Positions 1-14,784 of a stretch of DNA of 37,955 bases are shown piece by piece. Every line of letters begins with the position of its first letter. Position 1 is the first letter of the stretch. Location: contig NZ_BMYP01000031.1 of assembly GCF_014652335.1 (NCBI RefSeq), positions 1 to 37,955 of the forward strand. The letters run 5' to 3'. A program made the translations under genes and the position numbers. Under the pieces are notes generated by a model. That model was not told the DNA's origin and did no database searches. It worked only from the letters and a program-made list of their open reading frames with translations. Source of the DNA: Vogesella fluminis. Its GTDB lineage: Bacteria > Pseudomonadota > Gammaproteobacteria > Burkholderiales > Chromobacteriaceae.

Positions 1-60
1 AATATCCATGCGGGTTTCAAGCTGATTTCAAGTTCCATCAAGAACGCAGCACTACACTAG
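1..60 (-). mobile_element. Partial MITE-like element beside ssb
   Basis: The first 60 bases are the exact reverse complement of 34655-34714, one end of a complete 100-bp element that interrupts another gene in this window. The end at 50-60 reads CACTACACTAG, the same 11-bp terminal repeat. The rest of the element lies outside the window. The terminal CTAG supplies the TAG stop codon of ssb, so the insertion lies exactly at the end of that gene. There is no coding capacity; it is probably mobilised in trans. Confidence 0.85.
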
Positions 61-530
61 AACGGGATGTCGTCGTCCATGTCGTCCATTTTCGGGGCCG
101 GTTTCGGCTCCATGCGACGGGGGGCCGCCGGGGCGGCGGCGGGTGCCGCGGCCGGGGCGTCGTAGCGCTGGGTGCCGCCACCGTAGCTGTAGTCTTCGTC
201 CGCGCCGCCCATGCCGCCGTCGCGCTTGCCGCCTTGCAGGCTGATCTCATTGACGCGCACGTCCGGCGATACGCGCTTCTGGCCTTCCTTGTCCTGCCAT
301 TCGCGCAGCGTCAGCTGGCCGTAGACGGTCACCTGCTGGCCCTTGCCGAGGTAGTTCTTCAGTGATTCGCCACGCTTGCCCCATACTTGGCAGCTGAACC
401 AGTTGGTGGTCTTGCGCTCACCAAAGCCGATGTCGCTGGCTACGCGGAAGCTGAGTACGGCTTCGCCGCTCGGGGTGTAACGCAGTTCGGCGTCGGCGGC
501 CAGACGGCCATCAAAAGTAATGCTGTTCAT
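57..530 (-). CDS. ssb: Single-stranded DNA-binding protein SSB
   Basis: Binds single-stranded DNA during replication, recombination and repair. The 157-residue protein has an N-terminal OB fold (about residues 1-105, with NWFSCQVWGK and VYGQLTLREW), then a low-complexity linker rich in Gly, Ala and Pro, and the acidic tip DDDIPF that recruits partner proteins in known SSBs. The start ATG at 530 follows GGAG on the minus strand. The stop TAG lies inside the CTAG at the end of the mobile element at 1-60, so the essential C-terminal Phe is only just preserved. It is downstream of the MFS gene on the same strand (74-bp gap) and close to uvrA, a common repair-gene neighbourhood in Proteobacteria. 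Confidence 0.97.
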   Translation of the reverse strand: MNSITFDGRLAADAELRYTPSGEAVLSFRVASDIGFGERKTTNWFSCQVWGKRGESLKNYLGKGQQVTVYGQLTLREWQDKEGQKRVSPDVRVNEISLQGGKRDGGMGGADEDYSYGGGTQRYDAPAAAPAAAPAAPRRMEPKPAPKMDDMDDDIPF

Positions 531-569
531 TGGGGCTCCGTTTCATTTCAGTTCAAGGAGGGATTCGGT

Positions 570-593
570 GCCGTCACGGGCTGAGGTGACGGC
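570..593. other. Hairpin in the MFS-ssb gap
   Basis: An 8-bp perfect stem (GCCGTCAC / GTGACGGC) with an 8-base loop lies between the MFS stop and the ssb start. No T-run follows on either strand, so it is more likely an RNA-processing or pausing structure than a terminator. Confidence 0.35.
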
Positions 594-604
594 GGTGCGG
601 CCAC

Positions 605-1966
605 TCAGTACGTTGCCTGGATCAGCTGCTTGACCGCGGCTTCGTCCCAGTCTTGCTGGGAGACCTTCAGGTAGGCCACCCGTTCGCCGAGCAACACCAC
701 CACTTCGCTGACGCCGCGCTGGCTGGCCAGCTGCCGCGACAGCGCGTCGGCATCGCCCTGCCAGTGCTCGCCGATGTGGAACATCTGGCTCTTCACCGCC
801 TTGGGTGGCGTCATGGTCAGCGACAGCAGCAGCCAGGCCAGCATCAGTACGCTGGTGAAGGCAAACACGCCCAGCGCGCCGTGGTGGCTGTACAGCCAGC
901 CGCCGGCAACGGCACCGGCAAACAGGCCGAAAGATTGGGCGGTATTATACACGCCGATTGCGGTTCCCTTGGCATCGGCCGGGGCTATTTTCGAGATCAG
1001 CGACGGCAGCGTGGCTTCCAGGATGTTGAAGGCGACGAAGTACAGCGCCAGCCACAGCACGATCAGCCAGAAGCTGGACAGCGCCAGCGCCATACCGATC
1101 TGCGCGGTGGTCATCAGCGCCACGGCAGCGACGAACACCTGCTTCAGCCTGGCCTTTTTCTCGCCGTAGATGATCGCCGGCACCATCAGCACGAAGCCGG
1201 CGACCACCACCGGCAGGTACACCAGCCAGTGCTGCGACTTGTCGAGGTCGCCGGTGCTGGTCAGTGCGAACGGGATGGTGACGAACATCGCCATCTGCGC
1301 CGCGTGCAGCGCGAAGATGCCGAAGTTGAGCCGCTGCAATTCGCGGTTGCGCAGCACCGCCGGCAGGCGCGCGGTGTTGGTGCCGGTGTCGGAGTGGAAG
1401 CTGGAGTGTACCGGGTCGGGAATGATGCGCCACACGCCCAGCAGCGCCAGTAGCGACAGCACGCCGGTGAGCACGAAGATGCCGTTCACACCGATATATT
1501 TGGCCAGCAGCGGCCCCAGCACCAGGCTGACGGCAAAGGTGGTGCCGATGCTCATGCCGATGATGGCCATGGCGCGGGTGCGTACTTCTTCGCGGGTGAG
1601 GTCGGCAAGCAGGGCGGTGATCACCGCCGAGATGGCGCCGGCGCCCTGGATGATGCGACCCACGGTCAGCATCATGATATCGTCGGCGCCGGCGGCGATG
1701 AAGCTGCCGGCGGCGAACAGCAGCAGGCCGCCGTAGATGATCTTCTTGCGGCCAACCTTGTCGGACAGCATGCCCAGCGGCAGCTGCAGCAGCGCCTGCA
1801 CCAGGCCGTAGCTGCCCAGCGCGATGCCGATCAGGGTGTGGTTGTCGGCGCCGTGCAGGGTTTCGGCGTAGAGCGCAAAGACGGGGAGGATAAGGAACAT
1901 GCCCAGCATGCGCAGGGCGTAGATTCCGGCCAGGCCAAGGCTGGCGCGTAGCTCAAGTGCAGTCAT
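605..1966 (-). CDS. yajR: MFS transporter with C-terminal YAM-like domain (YajR family)
   Basis: A 453-residue inner-membrane major facilitator protein with about 12 hydrophobic segments. The MFS motif A is visible between helices 2 and 3 ([11 protein letters not shown]). After the last helix, about 65 hydrophilic residues (from about 390) resemble the ferredoxin-like YAM domain of E. coli YajR (454 residues), so both length and architecture match. The substrate is unknown; it is a putative proton-driven drug or metabolite exporter. It is divergent from uvrA, with a 140-bp shared upstream region, and is followed by ssb on the same strand. Motif A is partly encoded by one exact copy of the repeated 13-mer discussed elsewhere (1747-1759). 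No alternative start fits better. Confidence 0.88.
   Translation of the reverse strand: MTALELRASLGLAGIYALRMLGMFLILPVFALYAETLHGADNHTLIGIALGSYGLVQALLQLPLGMLSDKVGRKKIIYGGLLLFAAGSFIAAGADDIMMLTVGRIIQGAGAISAVITALLADLTREEVRTRAMAIIGMSIGTTFAVSLVLGPLLAKYIGVNGIFVLTGVLSLLALLGVWRIIPDPVHSSFHSDTGTNTARLPAVLRNRELQRLNFGIFALHAAQMAMFVTIPFALTSTGDLDKSQHWLVYLPVVVAGFVLMVPAIIYGEKKARLKQVFVAAVALMTTAQIGMALALSSFWLIVLWLALYFVAFNILEATLPSLISKIAPADAKGTAIGVYNTAQSFGLFAGAVAGGWLYSHHGALGVFAFTSVLMLAWLLLSLTMTPPKAVKSQMFHIGEHWQGDADALSRQLASQRGVSEVVVLLGERVAYLKVSQQDWDEAAVKQLIQATY
1747..1759 (-). repeat. Intragenic copy of the 13-bp repeated word
   Basis: TGCGGCCAACCTT on the plus strand, exact. In the sense of the MFS gene it encodes K-V-G-R-K of motif A. 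It is a single, unpaired copy. Confidence 0.9.
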
Positions 1967-2106
1967 CGGTACGGGTGTTGGAGGGCGTCGTCACAGTGGG
2001 CGGGCAGCGGCAGCGGATTTCTCTGTCAGGAAATCCATCGTGCTATGGAGCGGCTGCGCGCAAGTCCGGTATAGTAGCAGGTTCCCCGACCGACGGTGAG
2101 ACAGGC
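1967..2106. promoter_or_regulatory. Divergent yajR-uvrA intergenic region
   Basis: 140 bp between two divergent starts. TATAGT at 2070-2075 is a possible -10 for uvrA, without a good -35. An inverted repeat at 2015-2036 (GGATTTC, 8 bases, GAAATCC) could be an operator. It contains CTGT but no full CTGT-N8-ACAG LexA box, so SOS control cannot be claimed from the sequence. Confidence 0.4.
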
Positions 2107-4932
<2,826 letters not shown>

Positions 4933-4970
4933 TCATAACTACATCGTGAATTTATTATTTTGGGGTATGC

Positions 4971-5408
4971 ATGCTGACGCTGGCCAAGATTGACCATCTG
5001 CACATCAAGGTAAATGATGCAGTCAAGGCGCTGGACTGGTACCAGCGGGTGCTGGGCATGGTGCCGGATGTGCGCTACAGGCATCTGCAGGATGGTCCGC
5101 ACGGGGTGTTGATGCTGACCAATCCCAGTGCCAGCGTGCGGCTGGCGTTAAGCCAGGACGAGGCGACCATCGTGCCAACCGGTGCGGTGGCGTTCGGGGT
5201 CAGTGGTCACGATTTTCTGGAGTGGCTGGACCGGCTGGCGGTGGAGCGGGTGATGAGCCGCGACGGGCAGACCATCGCCCGTGACTCGGTGCATGATCAT
5301 GGCTTCTTCTGCTCGGTGCCGTTTGTTGATCCGTTCGGTAATCCCTACGAAATCGTCAGCTATGACCATACCTGGCTGACGGGCAAGCTCAAGCTGAAGC
5401 GTGCCTGA
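4971..5408 (+). CDS. VOC (glyoxalase/bleomycin resistance) family protein
   Basis: A 145-residue single-domain vicinal-oxygen-chelate protein. It begins with the family pattern IDHLHIKV, followed by a WYQRVLGM segment, and ends with FVDPFGNPYEIVSYD. The first His and the late Glu are the usual metal-ligand positions. The substrate cannot be told from sequence; relatives include dioxygenase-like and antibiotic-binding proteins. The ATG at 4971 has GGGG five bases upstream. A nearer ATG at 4967 is out of frame. It lies 38 bp after uvrA on the same strand and could be cotranscribed. A long palindrome separates it from the convergent EAL gene. Confidence 0.85.
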   Translation: MLTLAKIDHLHIKVNDAVKALDWYQRVLGMVPDVRYRHLQDGPHGVLMLTNPSASVRLALSQDEATIVPTGAVAFGVSGHDFLEWLDRLAVERVMSRDGQTIARDSVHDHGFFCSVPFVDPFGNPYEIVSYDHTWLTGKLKLKRA

Positions 5409-5430
5409 GCCGGTTGCGACCGGTCTTTGC

Positions 5431-5470
5431 TGCCCAAGGTTGGCCGCAACGTTGCGGCCAACCTTGGGCA
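5431..5470. repeat. 40-bp perfect palindrome made of two 13-mer copies
   Basis: Two 20-base arms with no loop, centred between 5450 and 5451, containing AAGGTTGGCCGCA at 5436-5448 and its complement at 5453-5465. It fills the gap between the convergent VOC and EAL genes. It could act as a bidirectional terminator through hairpin formation, although there is no T-run. The same word recurs through the window. Confidence 0.9.
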
Positions 5471-5477
5471 AGCTGTT

Positions 5478-6215
5478 TCAGAGCGCGTTCCGGTTGATGA
5501 ACTCGGAACGGAACAGATAGCCCTGCACGAAGTCGACACCCAGTGCCTGTGCCTGGCGCAGGTCGGCCTCGCTTTCGACGCCTTCCAGTACTGTCTGCTT
5601 GCCTTCGGCACGGGCAAACGCCAGCAGCATCTGCAGCATGCGCAATTGGCATGGCTGCTGCAGTTGCCGCAGCCACTGGCGGTCGAACTTGTAGATGTCC
5701 ACCGTGCACAGGATGGGGATCGATACCATCGTTGCCGGTCCGCCGATGTCGTCCAGAGCGGTGCGGATGCCGCGCTGTGCCAGCAGTTCCGCCAGCAGCA
5801 TGCTGTGATCCGCCTCCTGCACATTGGTGTTTTCGATCAGTTCGATCACGGTACGCTGCGGCTCCTGCAGCAGGTCGAGCAGCGGGTGTTCCGGTGTCGT
5901 CAGTGACAGCCCGCCAACGGCGTGCGGGTCGAGATTGAGGAACAGCATGCCGTGGCGTGGCGCGTGCTCGACCTGCCAGCGTTTGCTCATCAGCTCGACC
6001 TGTATCAGCGTAACCGGTGAATCGTGCAGCGTGTCGAATACCGCCTGTGGCGGCAGCGGCTGATGCGTTGCGCTGTAAAAACGGGCCAGTGCTTCGTAGC
6101 CTACGGTTTCCAGGGTATGGGCCGCCTTGATTGGCTGATATTCGGCACCGATACGCTGTCGTTCGATGACCTCCAGTAGCTGTTCGGCCGTGATGGTATT
6201 GCGGGCATGATTCAT
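5478..6215 (-). CDS. Stand-alone EAL-domain protein, putative c-di-GMP phosphodiesterase
   Basis: A 245-residue cytoplasmic protein that is almost entirely an EAL domain, with no GGDEF, sensor or membrane segment. The expected catalytic positions are present in order: YEALARF (EAL), FLNLDP (Asn), VIELIEN (Glu), LDDIGG (DD), IYKFDR (Lys), VLEGVES (Glu) and QGYLF (Gln). Hydrolysis of c-di-GMP to pGpG is therefore plausible, although the loop after DD reads IGGP instead of the common FGTG. The frame can be extended to 6272, but that position coincides with a promoter-like -35, so the ATG at 6215 is preferred despite a weak ribosome site. It is convergent with the VOC gene and lies downstream of nnrS on the same strand. 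Confidence 0.88.
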   Translation of the reverse strand: MNHARNTITAEQLLEVIERQRIGAEYQPIKAAHTLETVGYEALARFYSATHQPLPPQAVFDTLHDSPVTLIQVELMSKRWQVEHAPRHGMLFLNLDPHAVGGLSLTTPEHPLLDLLQEPQRTVIELIENTNVQEADHSMLLAELLAQRGIRTALDDIGGPATMVSIPILCTVDIYKFDRQWLRQLQQPCQLRMLQMLLAFARAEGKQTVLEGVESEADLRQAQALGVDFVQGYLFRSEFINRNAL

Positions 6216-6537
6216 CTGATAATCATTTCTGTCTGTATCCGCGGAATGTACCCTGTGTTGCTGCATTTGCAAAGTCGGCCGGAAGAGGTATTTTCAATTC
6301 ATGCCGCCGCTTTTGGCGCAATTTTGAGTGGGGGAACTTGTAATCCTGCCGGATTCGTGCCATCGGCAGGGCGTGATAACAGCCAAATGGCCGGGATGTC
6401 GTCCGGCGCGGCCATTGCCCCTGCGGGCGGGGAGGCGCCGAAACAGAGCCGGGTGGCGGTTTCGGCGTTTGGCGCAGTGCTTTCAAATGCGAGGAGTCCC
6501 CTTGCGCAGGCCGGCCTTGGGGCTTGCCTTGACAGCC
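6216..6537. promoter_or_regulatory. EAL-nnrS intergenic region
   Basis: 322 bp without a convincing gene. On the minus strand, TTGCAA (6267-6272) and TACATT (6245-6250), spaced 16 bp, form a plausible sigma70 promoter for the EAL gene. A 9-bp inverted repeat (CGCCGAAAC / GTTTCGGCG, about 6436-6470) lies just downstream of the nnrS stop but lacks a T-run. Open frames here have no recognisable protein character. Confidence 0.4.
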
Positions 6538-7728
6538 TTAGCCCGGTTTGCCGTCGGCACGTTTTCGTGCCAGCAGCGGCAGGCCGAACCAGGCCCAGCC
6601 GAGCAGTCCTACCAGCAGGCTCAGTGCGGCCAGCACATAGCCGCGCAGGGCGAATGCCGGCAGCAGGTCGGCACTGACACGCAGCAGTGCCACGCCGTGC
6701 AGCAGCAGGTACAGCCACCACAGGCCGCGGCTGGCCTGCAACGGATGGCCGGCGTGGCCCAGCATTACCCGCGAGGCAAAGCCGACCAGCATGGTAATGA
6801 AGAAACCGACCGTTACCGCATGCAGCCCGGCCAGCGATGACACCAGGCCGAAACCGGCCAGTGTCAGCAGCAGGAAGGCCAGTGGCAGCCAGGCAAAGGC
6901 GAGGTGCAGCATGGCCAGCAACGGCACGCTGCGACTGCGCCATGACTGCCAGCGATAGAGGCAGGCAGTGCTGATGCCGCATAGCAGCAGGCTGGCCGGC
7001 CACAGCGGCAGCTGCGCAATGGCGAGCAGGCCGTACAGCCAGCTGCCGCCGACCAGTGCCAGTAGCAGCCAGCGCGGTCGCCATATCTGGTATTGCGGAA
7101 TCACGCTCTGGGTAAAGAATGGCAGCATGCGATGGCTGACGGCGAGGAAGACCGGCAGCAGGAAGCCCCACAGTGCCAGATTGCGCATCCACCACCATGC
7201 TGCGGCCTCGCCGGTCAGCAGCCAGTACAGCATCGCCACCAGACCGCAGCATCCGGCCAGTAGTGCAGCCAGTACCGTCTGTGCGTGCAGGCGGTCGGTA
7301 ACGGCGCTTTGATGCAGCAGTTGCTGCATGGTCTGTGCCAGTAGTGCCAGCGCTACCAGCCACAGCAGCGCGGCGGCGGCCAGCCAGTAGTGTGATCCGG
7401 GCACCGCTGCCAGCGCGCAAAGCAGGGCGGCAAACAGCAGGAGCGGAATCAGTACACAGCGCCAGCGAGCCGGTGCCGCGGCATTCAGCCAGCGTGGTGC
7501 CGCGGTGAGGATGAAACCGGTCATGAAGAACGGGAACAGGCCATACAGCATCAGTGCTGCGTGCGCCTGCATCGGGCTGAGTTCACGATGCAGGCTGGCT
7601 CCTTGCTGGCGCATCAGCAGTTCGCTGCTCCATACCGCCAGTAACAGCAGTGCGGCGAACAGGCCGGGCAGGAATGCAGTGCGGTGGGGGGTGGAGGCCA
7701 ACCTTTGCAATACGGGGTGAAGCGACAT
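6538..7728 (-). CDS. nnrS: NnrS family membrane protein
   Basis: A 396-residue polytopic inner-membrane protein with about 12 hydrophobic segments. It has the NnrS hallmarks: HAALMLYGLFPFFMTGF with an early His, the FLAVSHRMLPFFT segment and HAVTVGFFITMLVGFASRVM. NnrS proteins are haem- and copper-containing and are linked to nitric-oxide stress tolerance in denitrifiers and pathogens. The ATG at 7728 is chosen because AGGA lies nine bases upstream; the frame extends to 7770 without family sequence. It is divergent from the arginine operon. No clear FNR or NsrR half-sites were found upstream, so NO control is inferred only from the family. Confidence 0.87.
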   Translation of the reverse strand: MSLHPVLQRLASTPHRTAFLPGLFAALLLLAVWSSELLMRQQGASLHRELSPMQAHAALMLYGLFPFFMTGFILTAAPRWLNAAAPARWRCVLIPLLLFAALLCALAAVPGSHYWLAAAALLWLVALALLAQTMQQLLHQSAVTDRLHAQTVLAALLAGCCGLVAMLYWLLTGEAAAWWWMRNLALWGFLLPVFLAVSHRMLPFFTQSVIPQYQIWRPRWLLLALVGGSWLYGLLAIAQLPLWPASLLLCGISTACLYRWQSWRSRSVPLLAMLHLAFAWLPLAFLLLTLAGFGLVSSLAGLHAVTVGFFITMLVGFASRVMLGHAGHPLQASRGLWWLYLLLHGVALLRVSADLLPAFALRGYVLAALSLLVGLLGWAWFGLPLLARKRADGKPG

Positions 7729-9285
<1,557 letters not shown>

Positions 9286-9292
9286 TTTCCGT

Positions 9293-9378
9293 TTCCGGAA
9301 CCTAATTAAATCCGCATTCTGGGGAACTCCGCTGCCGCTACGGCAGCGGAGCGGGGCTTGCTGCGCCCGGTTCCGGAA
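9293..9378. other. Nested stem-loop in the astC-aruF gap
   Basis: Outer arms TTCCGGAACC (9293-9302) and GGTTCCGGAA (9369-9378) are exact reverse complements. Between them is an 11-bp perfect hairpin (9327-9337 / 9341-9351, loop CTA). No T-run follows. It lies immediately before the aruF ribosome site, so an RNA-stability or translational role is possible. It could also be a small repeat element. Confidence 0.6.
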
Positions 9379-9399
9379 CGCCACGAGGGAGAAGTAACC

Positions 9400-10440
9400 A
9401 TGTTGATCGTGCGTCCAGTACGCATTTCCGATCTGCCCGTCATTGAAACAATGGCGGTGGACAGCGGGATTGGCGTCACCAGCTTGCCGAACAATCGGGA
9501 AAAGCTCTACGAAAAAATCCAGACCTCGCTCGGCGCCTTCGAGCACGAGGCCGTGGCCGGCACCGGCCGCGAATACTATATGTTCGTGCTGGAAGACGAT
9601 GGCCAGGTGGTCGGCACCGCGTCGATCAGCGCCTCCGCCGGCTTTGAAGAGCCGTTCTACAGCTACCGCAGCGAAACCATGGTGCACGCCTCGCGCGCAC
9701 TGAAGGTGAACAACCGCATCCACGTGCTGAACATGTGCCACGATCTGACCGGCATGGTGCAGCTGCTCGGTTTCTACTGCCGGCCCAACCTGTCGCTGCG
9801 CGCGCTGGAATTGCTGTCACGTGCCCGACTCCTCTATATGGCGGCCGCGCGCGAGCGTTTCGGCCGCCGCATTCTGGTCGAGATGCAGGGCATTCTCGAC
9901 GCCAACGCACAGTCGCCGTTCTGGGACGCCATCGGTCGCCGCTTCTTCAATATGGACTTTCCGCAGGTGGAGCAGGCCTTCGCCCAGCGCAGCAAGACCT
10001 TTATCGCCGAACTGATGCCGACCTACCCGATCTACGTGCCGCTGCTGCCGGATCAGGCGCAAAACGCCATCGGCCAGATCCACCCCGATTTCGAGCGTCC
10101 GTTCAACATCCTCAGCCGCGAAGGTTTCGAGGCCGACAACTACATCGACATCTTTGACGGCGGCGCGGTGCTGACCGCCGAGGTCGACCAGCTGTTCAGT
10201 CTGCGCCAGCAGCAGCGGGCGCAGGTCGAGGTGGCGCCGGTGCTGCCGGAAGGCGCCGAAGAGATGGTGATTTCCAACCATCGCAGCGACCAGTTCGCGC
10301 TGGCGCAGGCTCACGCCAGCCTGGTGGACGACGTGCTGTTCATCACACCGGATACCGCGCGCGCGCTGTCGCTCGCCAGCGGCCAGATCGCCTGTGTCGC
10401 GCCGCTATTGCAAGCAGAACAAGGGAGGGTTGCAGCATGA
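9400..10440 (+). CDS. aruF: Arginine N-succinyltransferase, alpha subunit
   Basis: Transfers succinyl from succinyl-CoA to arginine, the first step of the AST pathway. The 346-residue protein is a GNAT-like AstA family member, beginning LIVRPVRISDLP and containing FGRRILVEMQG and PFWDAIGRRFFNMDF. The ATG at 9400 follows GAGGGAGAAG; an upstream TTG in frame at 9358 is less likely. It overlaps aruG by ATGA (10437-10440), which suggests translational coupling. As in Pseudomonas aruFG, two homologous subunits are encoded in tandem, unlike the single AstA of enterics. Alpha and beta are assigned by gene order. Confidence 0.93.
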   Translation: MLIVRPVRISDLPVIETMAVDSGIGVTSLPNNREKLYEKIQTSLGAFEHEAVAGTGREYYMFVLEDDGQVVGTASISASAGFEEPFYSYRSETMVHASRALKVNNRIHVLNMCHDLTGMVQLLGFYCRPNLSLRALELLSRARLLYMAAARERFGRRILVEMQGILDANAQSPFWDAIGRRFFNMDFPQVEQAFAQRSKTFIAELMPTYPIYVPLLPDQAQNAIGQIHPDFERPFNILSREGFEADNYIDIFDGGAVLTAEVDQLFSLRQQQRAQVEVAPVLPEGAEEMVISNHRSDQFALAQAHASLVDDVLFITPDTARALSLASGQIACVAPLLQAEQGRVAA

Positions 10441-11468
10441 TGGTGATTCGCCCGGTCAAGGCGTCCGACCTGGACGGCCTGATGGAGCTGGCGCGCAGCG
10501 CCGGCGTGGGTCTGACCTCGTTGCCGGTGAACGAAGAGCGCCTTAGCGCCCGTATCGCTCGCTCCGAGAAGAGCTTCAGTGGCGAGGCCGATCTGGCCGA
10601 ACGCGGCTATGTGTTCGTGCTGGAAGACACCGCCAGCGGCCGTGTCGGCGGCATCTGCGCGCTGGAAGCGGCGGTCGGCCTGAAAGAGCCGTGGTACAAC
10701 TACCGTGTCGGTACCATCGTCCATGCCTCGGAAGAGCTGGACGTCTACACCCGTCACGAAACGCTGTTCCTGTCCAACGACCACACCGGCTACTCCGAGC
10801 TGTGCACGCTGTTCCTGCACCCGGATTTCCGCGTCAACAAGAACGGTGGCCTGCTGTCCAAGAGCCGCTTCCTGTTCCTGGCGCAGTTCCCGGAAATGTT
10901 CGGCAAGGTGGTGGTGGCAGAGATGCGCGGCGTATCCGACGCCGCCGGCAACTCGCCGTTCTGGGAAGCGCTCGGTCGCCACTTCTTCTCAATGGAATTC
11001 GCACAGGCCGACTACCTGACCGGCGTCGGACAGAAGGCTTTCGTCGCCGAGCTGATGCCGAAATTCCCGGTCTACATCGACTTCCTGCCACAGGACGCGC
11101 AGGCGGTGATCGGCCAGACCCACGACAACACCCGCCCGGCAGTGGCGATGCTGCACAGCGAAGGCTTCCGCTACGAAGGCTACGTCGACATCTTCGACGC
11201 CGGTCCGACGGTACAGGCCTACACCCGCGACATCCGCGCGGTGCGCGACAGCCGCCTGCTTGCGGCCAACGTTGGCGACAGCGCGACCGGTGCGACCGGC
11301 TTCTATCTGGTGTCCAACACCGGCTTCGACGGTTTCCGCGTGCTGCTGGCCGAGCTGGCGCCGGGCGCGGACAGCGTCACGCTGAGCGCGGAACAGGCGT
11401 CAACACTGAATATCAAGCAGGGCGATGTGGTGCGCGTGGTGGCACTGTCGCCGAAGGAGACTGCATAA
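10437..11468 (+). CDS. aruG: Arginine N-succinyltransferase, beta subunit
   Basis: A 343-residue AstA family paralogue of the preceding gene; both share the starts VIRPVKASDL / IVRPVRISDL, the GVTSLP / GLTSLP segment and PFWEALGRHFFSMEF. It presumably forms the heteromeric succinyltransferase with AruF. It starts in the ATGA overlap, with AGGG nearby upstream. Its TAA stop is directly followed by the astD ATG, with no gap. An AACGTT variant of the repeated 13-mer is in the coding sequence at 11261-11273. Confidence 0.93.
   Translation: MMVIRPVKASDLDGLMELARSAGVGLTSLPVNEERLSARIARSEKSFSGEADLAERGYVFVLEDTASGRVGGICALEAAVGLKEPWYNYRVGTIVHASEELDVYTRHETLFLSNDHTGYSELCTLFLHPDFRVNKNGGLLSKSRFLFLAQFPEMFGKVVVAEMRGVSDAAGNSPFWEALGRHFFSMEFAQADYLTGVGQKAFVAELMPKFPVYIDFLPQDAQAVIGQTHDNTRPAVAMLHSEGFRYEGYVDIFDAGPTVQAYTRDIRAVRDSRLLAANVGDSATGATGFYLVSNTGFDGFRVLLAELAPGADSVTLSAEQASTLNIKQGDVVRVVALSPKETA
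11261..11273 (-). repeat. AACGTT variant of the repeated 13-mer in aruG
   Basis: TGCGGCCAACGTT, one base different from the main word (C to G). It encodes L-A-A-N-V in aruG. Confidence 0.7.
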
Positions 11469-14275
<2,807 letters not shown>

Positions 14276-14304
14276 TCAAACCCGTACGGGAACATCAATT
14301 GCAT

Positions 14305-14340
14305 AAAAGCCATTTGCGATCATGTCGCAGATGGCTTTTT
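14305..14340 (+). terminator. Rho-independent terminator of the arginine operon
   Basis: A 15-base-arm hairpin (AAAAGCCATTTGCGA / TCGCAGATGGCTTTT, one mismatch) with a 5-base loop and a T-run, 30 bp after the astB stop. Confidence 0.88.
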
Positions 14341-14784
14341 CGTTGTGTGAGTGCAAAAACAAATAAAATCGATTGTATCCATAATCGGTTTTTTCTTTTT
14401 GCGCGAATTTGGCGAGTTGGTGATGAATTTGCCGTTCGAATTAAAACAATGATTGTTCGATTGTGAAGATAAAGGATAATTTTTAAAACTTGTCCGCTCG
14501 GAAAAGAACATCAAAAAGCACCTTTGGTTGCAACGCAACATTGTGCCGCAGTCAAGATTTTTCCTTGTTTTGTTCAATAAAATCAAATACTTGAATTGGT
14601 TGAAAAAAATCATGAAAAACCCGTATTTCTCAAGTTTTTAAGATTGACAGTCGATTGGATACGCTATCATAATCCGCTCGGCTTGTCGGGCAGAAATCCA
14701 GCTGCCGACACTTGCACAGAAGACGGTAAAAGAGGGCAAACCCCGTATAAATCGTCGGGACAATCATCCTTAGGAGATCCCACC
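14341..14784 (+). promoter_or_regulatory. AT-rich leader and promoter of the liv operon
   Basis: 444 bp without a gene, clearly more AT-rich than its surroundings. TTGACA (14644-14649) and CATAAT (14668-14673), spaced 18 bp, form a strong sigma70 promoter about 110 bp before livH. Several short palindromic A/T tracts upstream would suit a global regulator such as Lrp, but no site is assigned. TAGGAG (14771-14776) is the livH ribosome site. A 97-codon minus-strand open frame here lacks protein-like composition. Confidence 0.65.

Noticed and set aside
2015-2036. SOS (LexA) box before uvrA
   Set aside because: The inverted repeat contains CTGT but does not fit CTGT-N8-ACAG.
1957-2106. Upstream extension of the uvrA reading frame into the MFS gene
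   Set aside because: No UvrA family sequence there; ATG 2107 gives the normal length and frees the divergent promoter region.
14320-14613. 97-codon minus-strand open frame in the liv leader
   Set aside because: Lys/Asn/Phe-rich product of AT-rich DNA, overlaps the terminator, no ribosome site.
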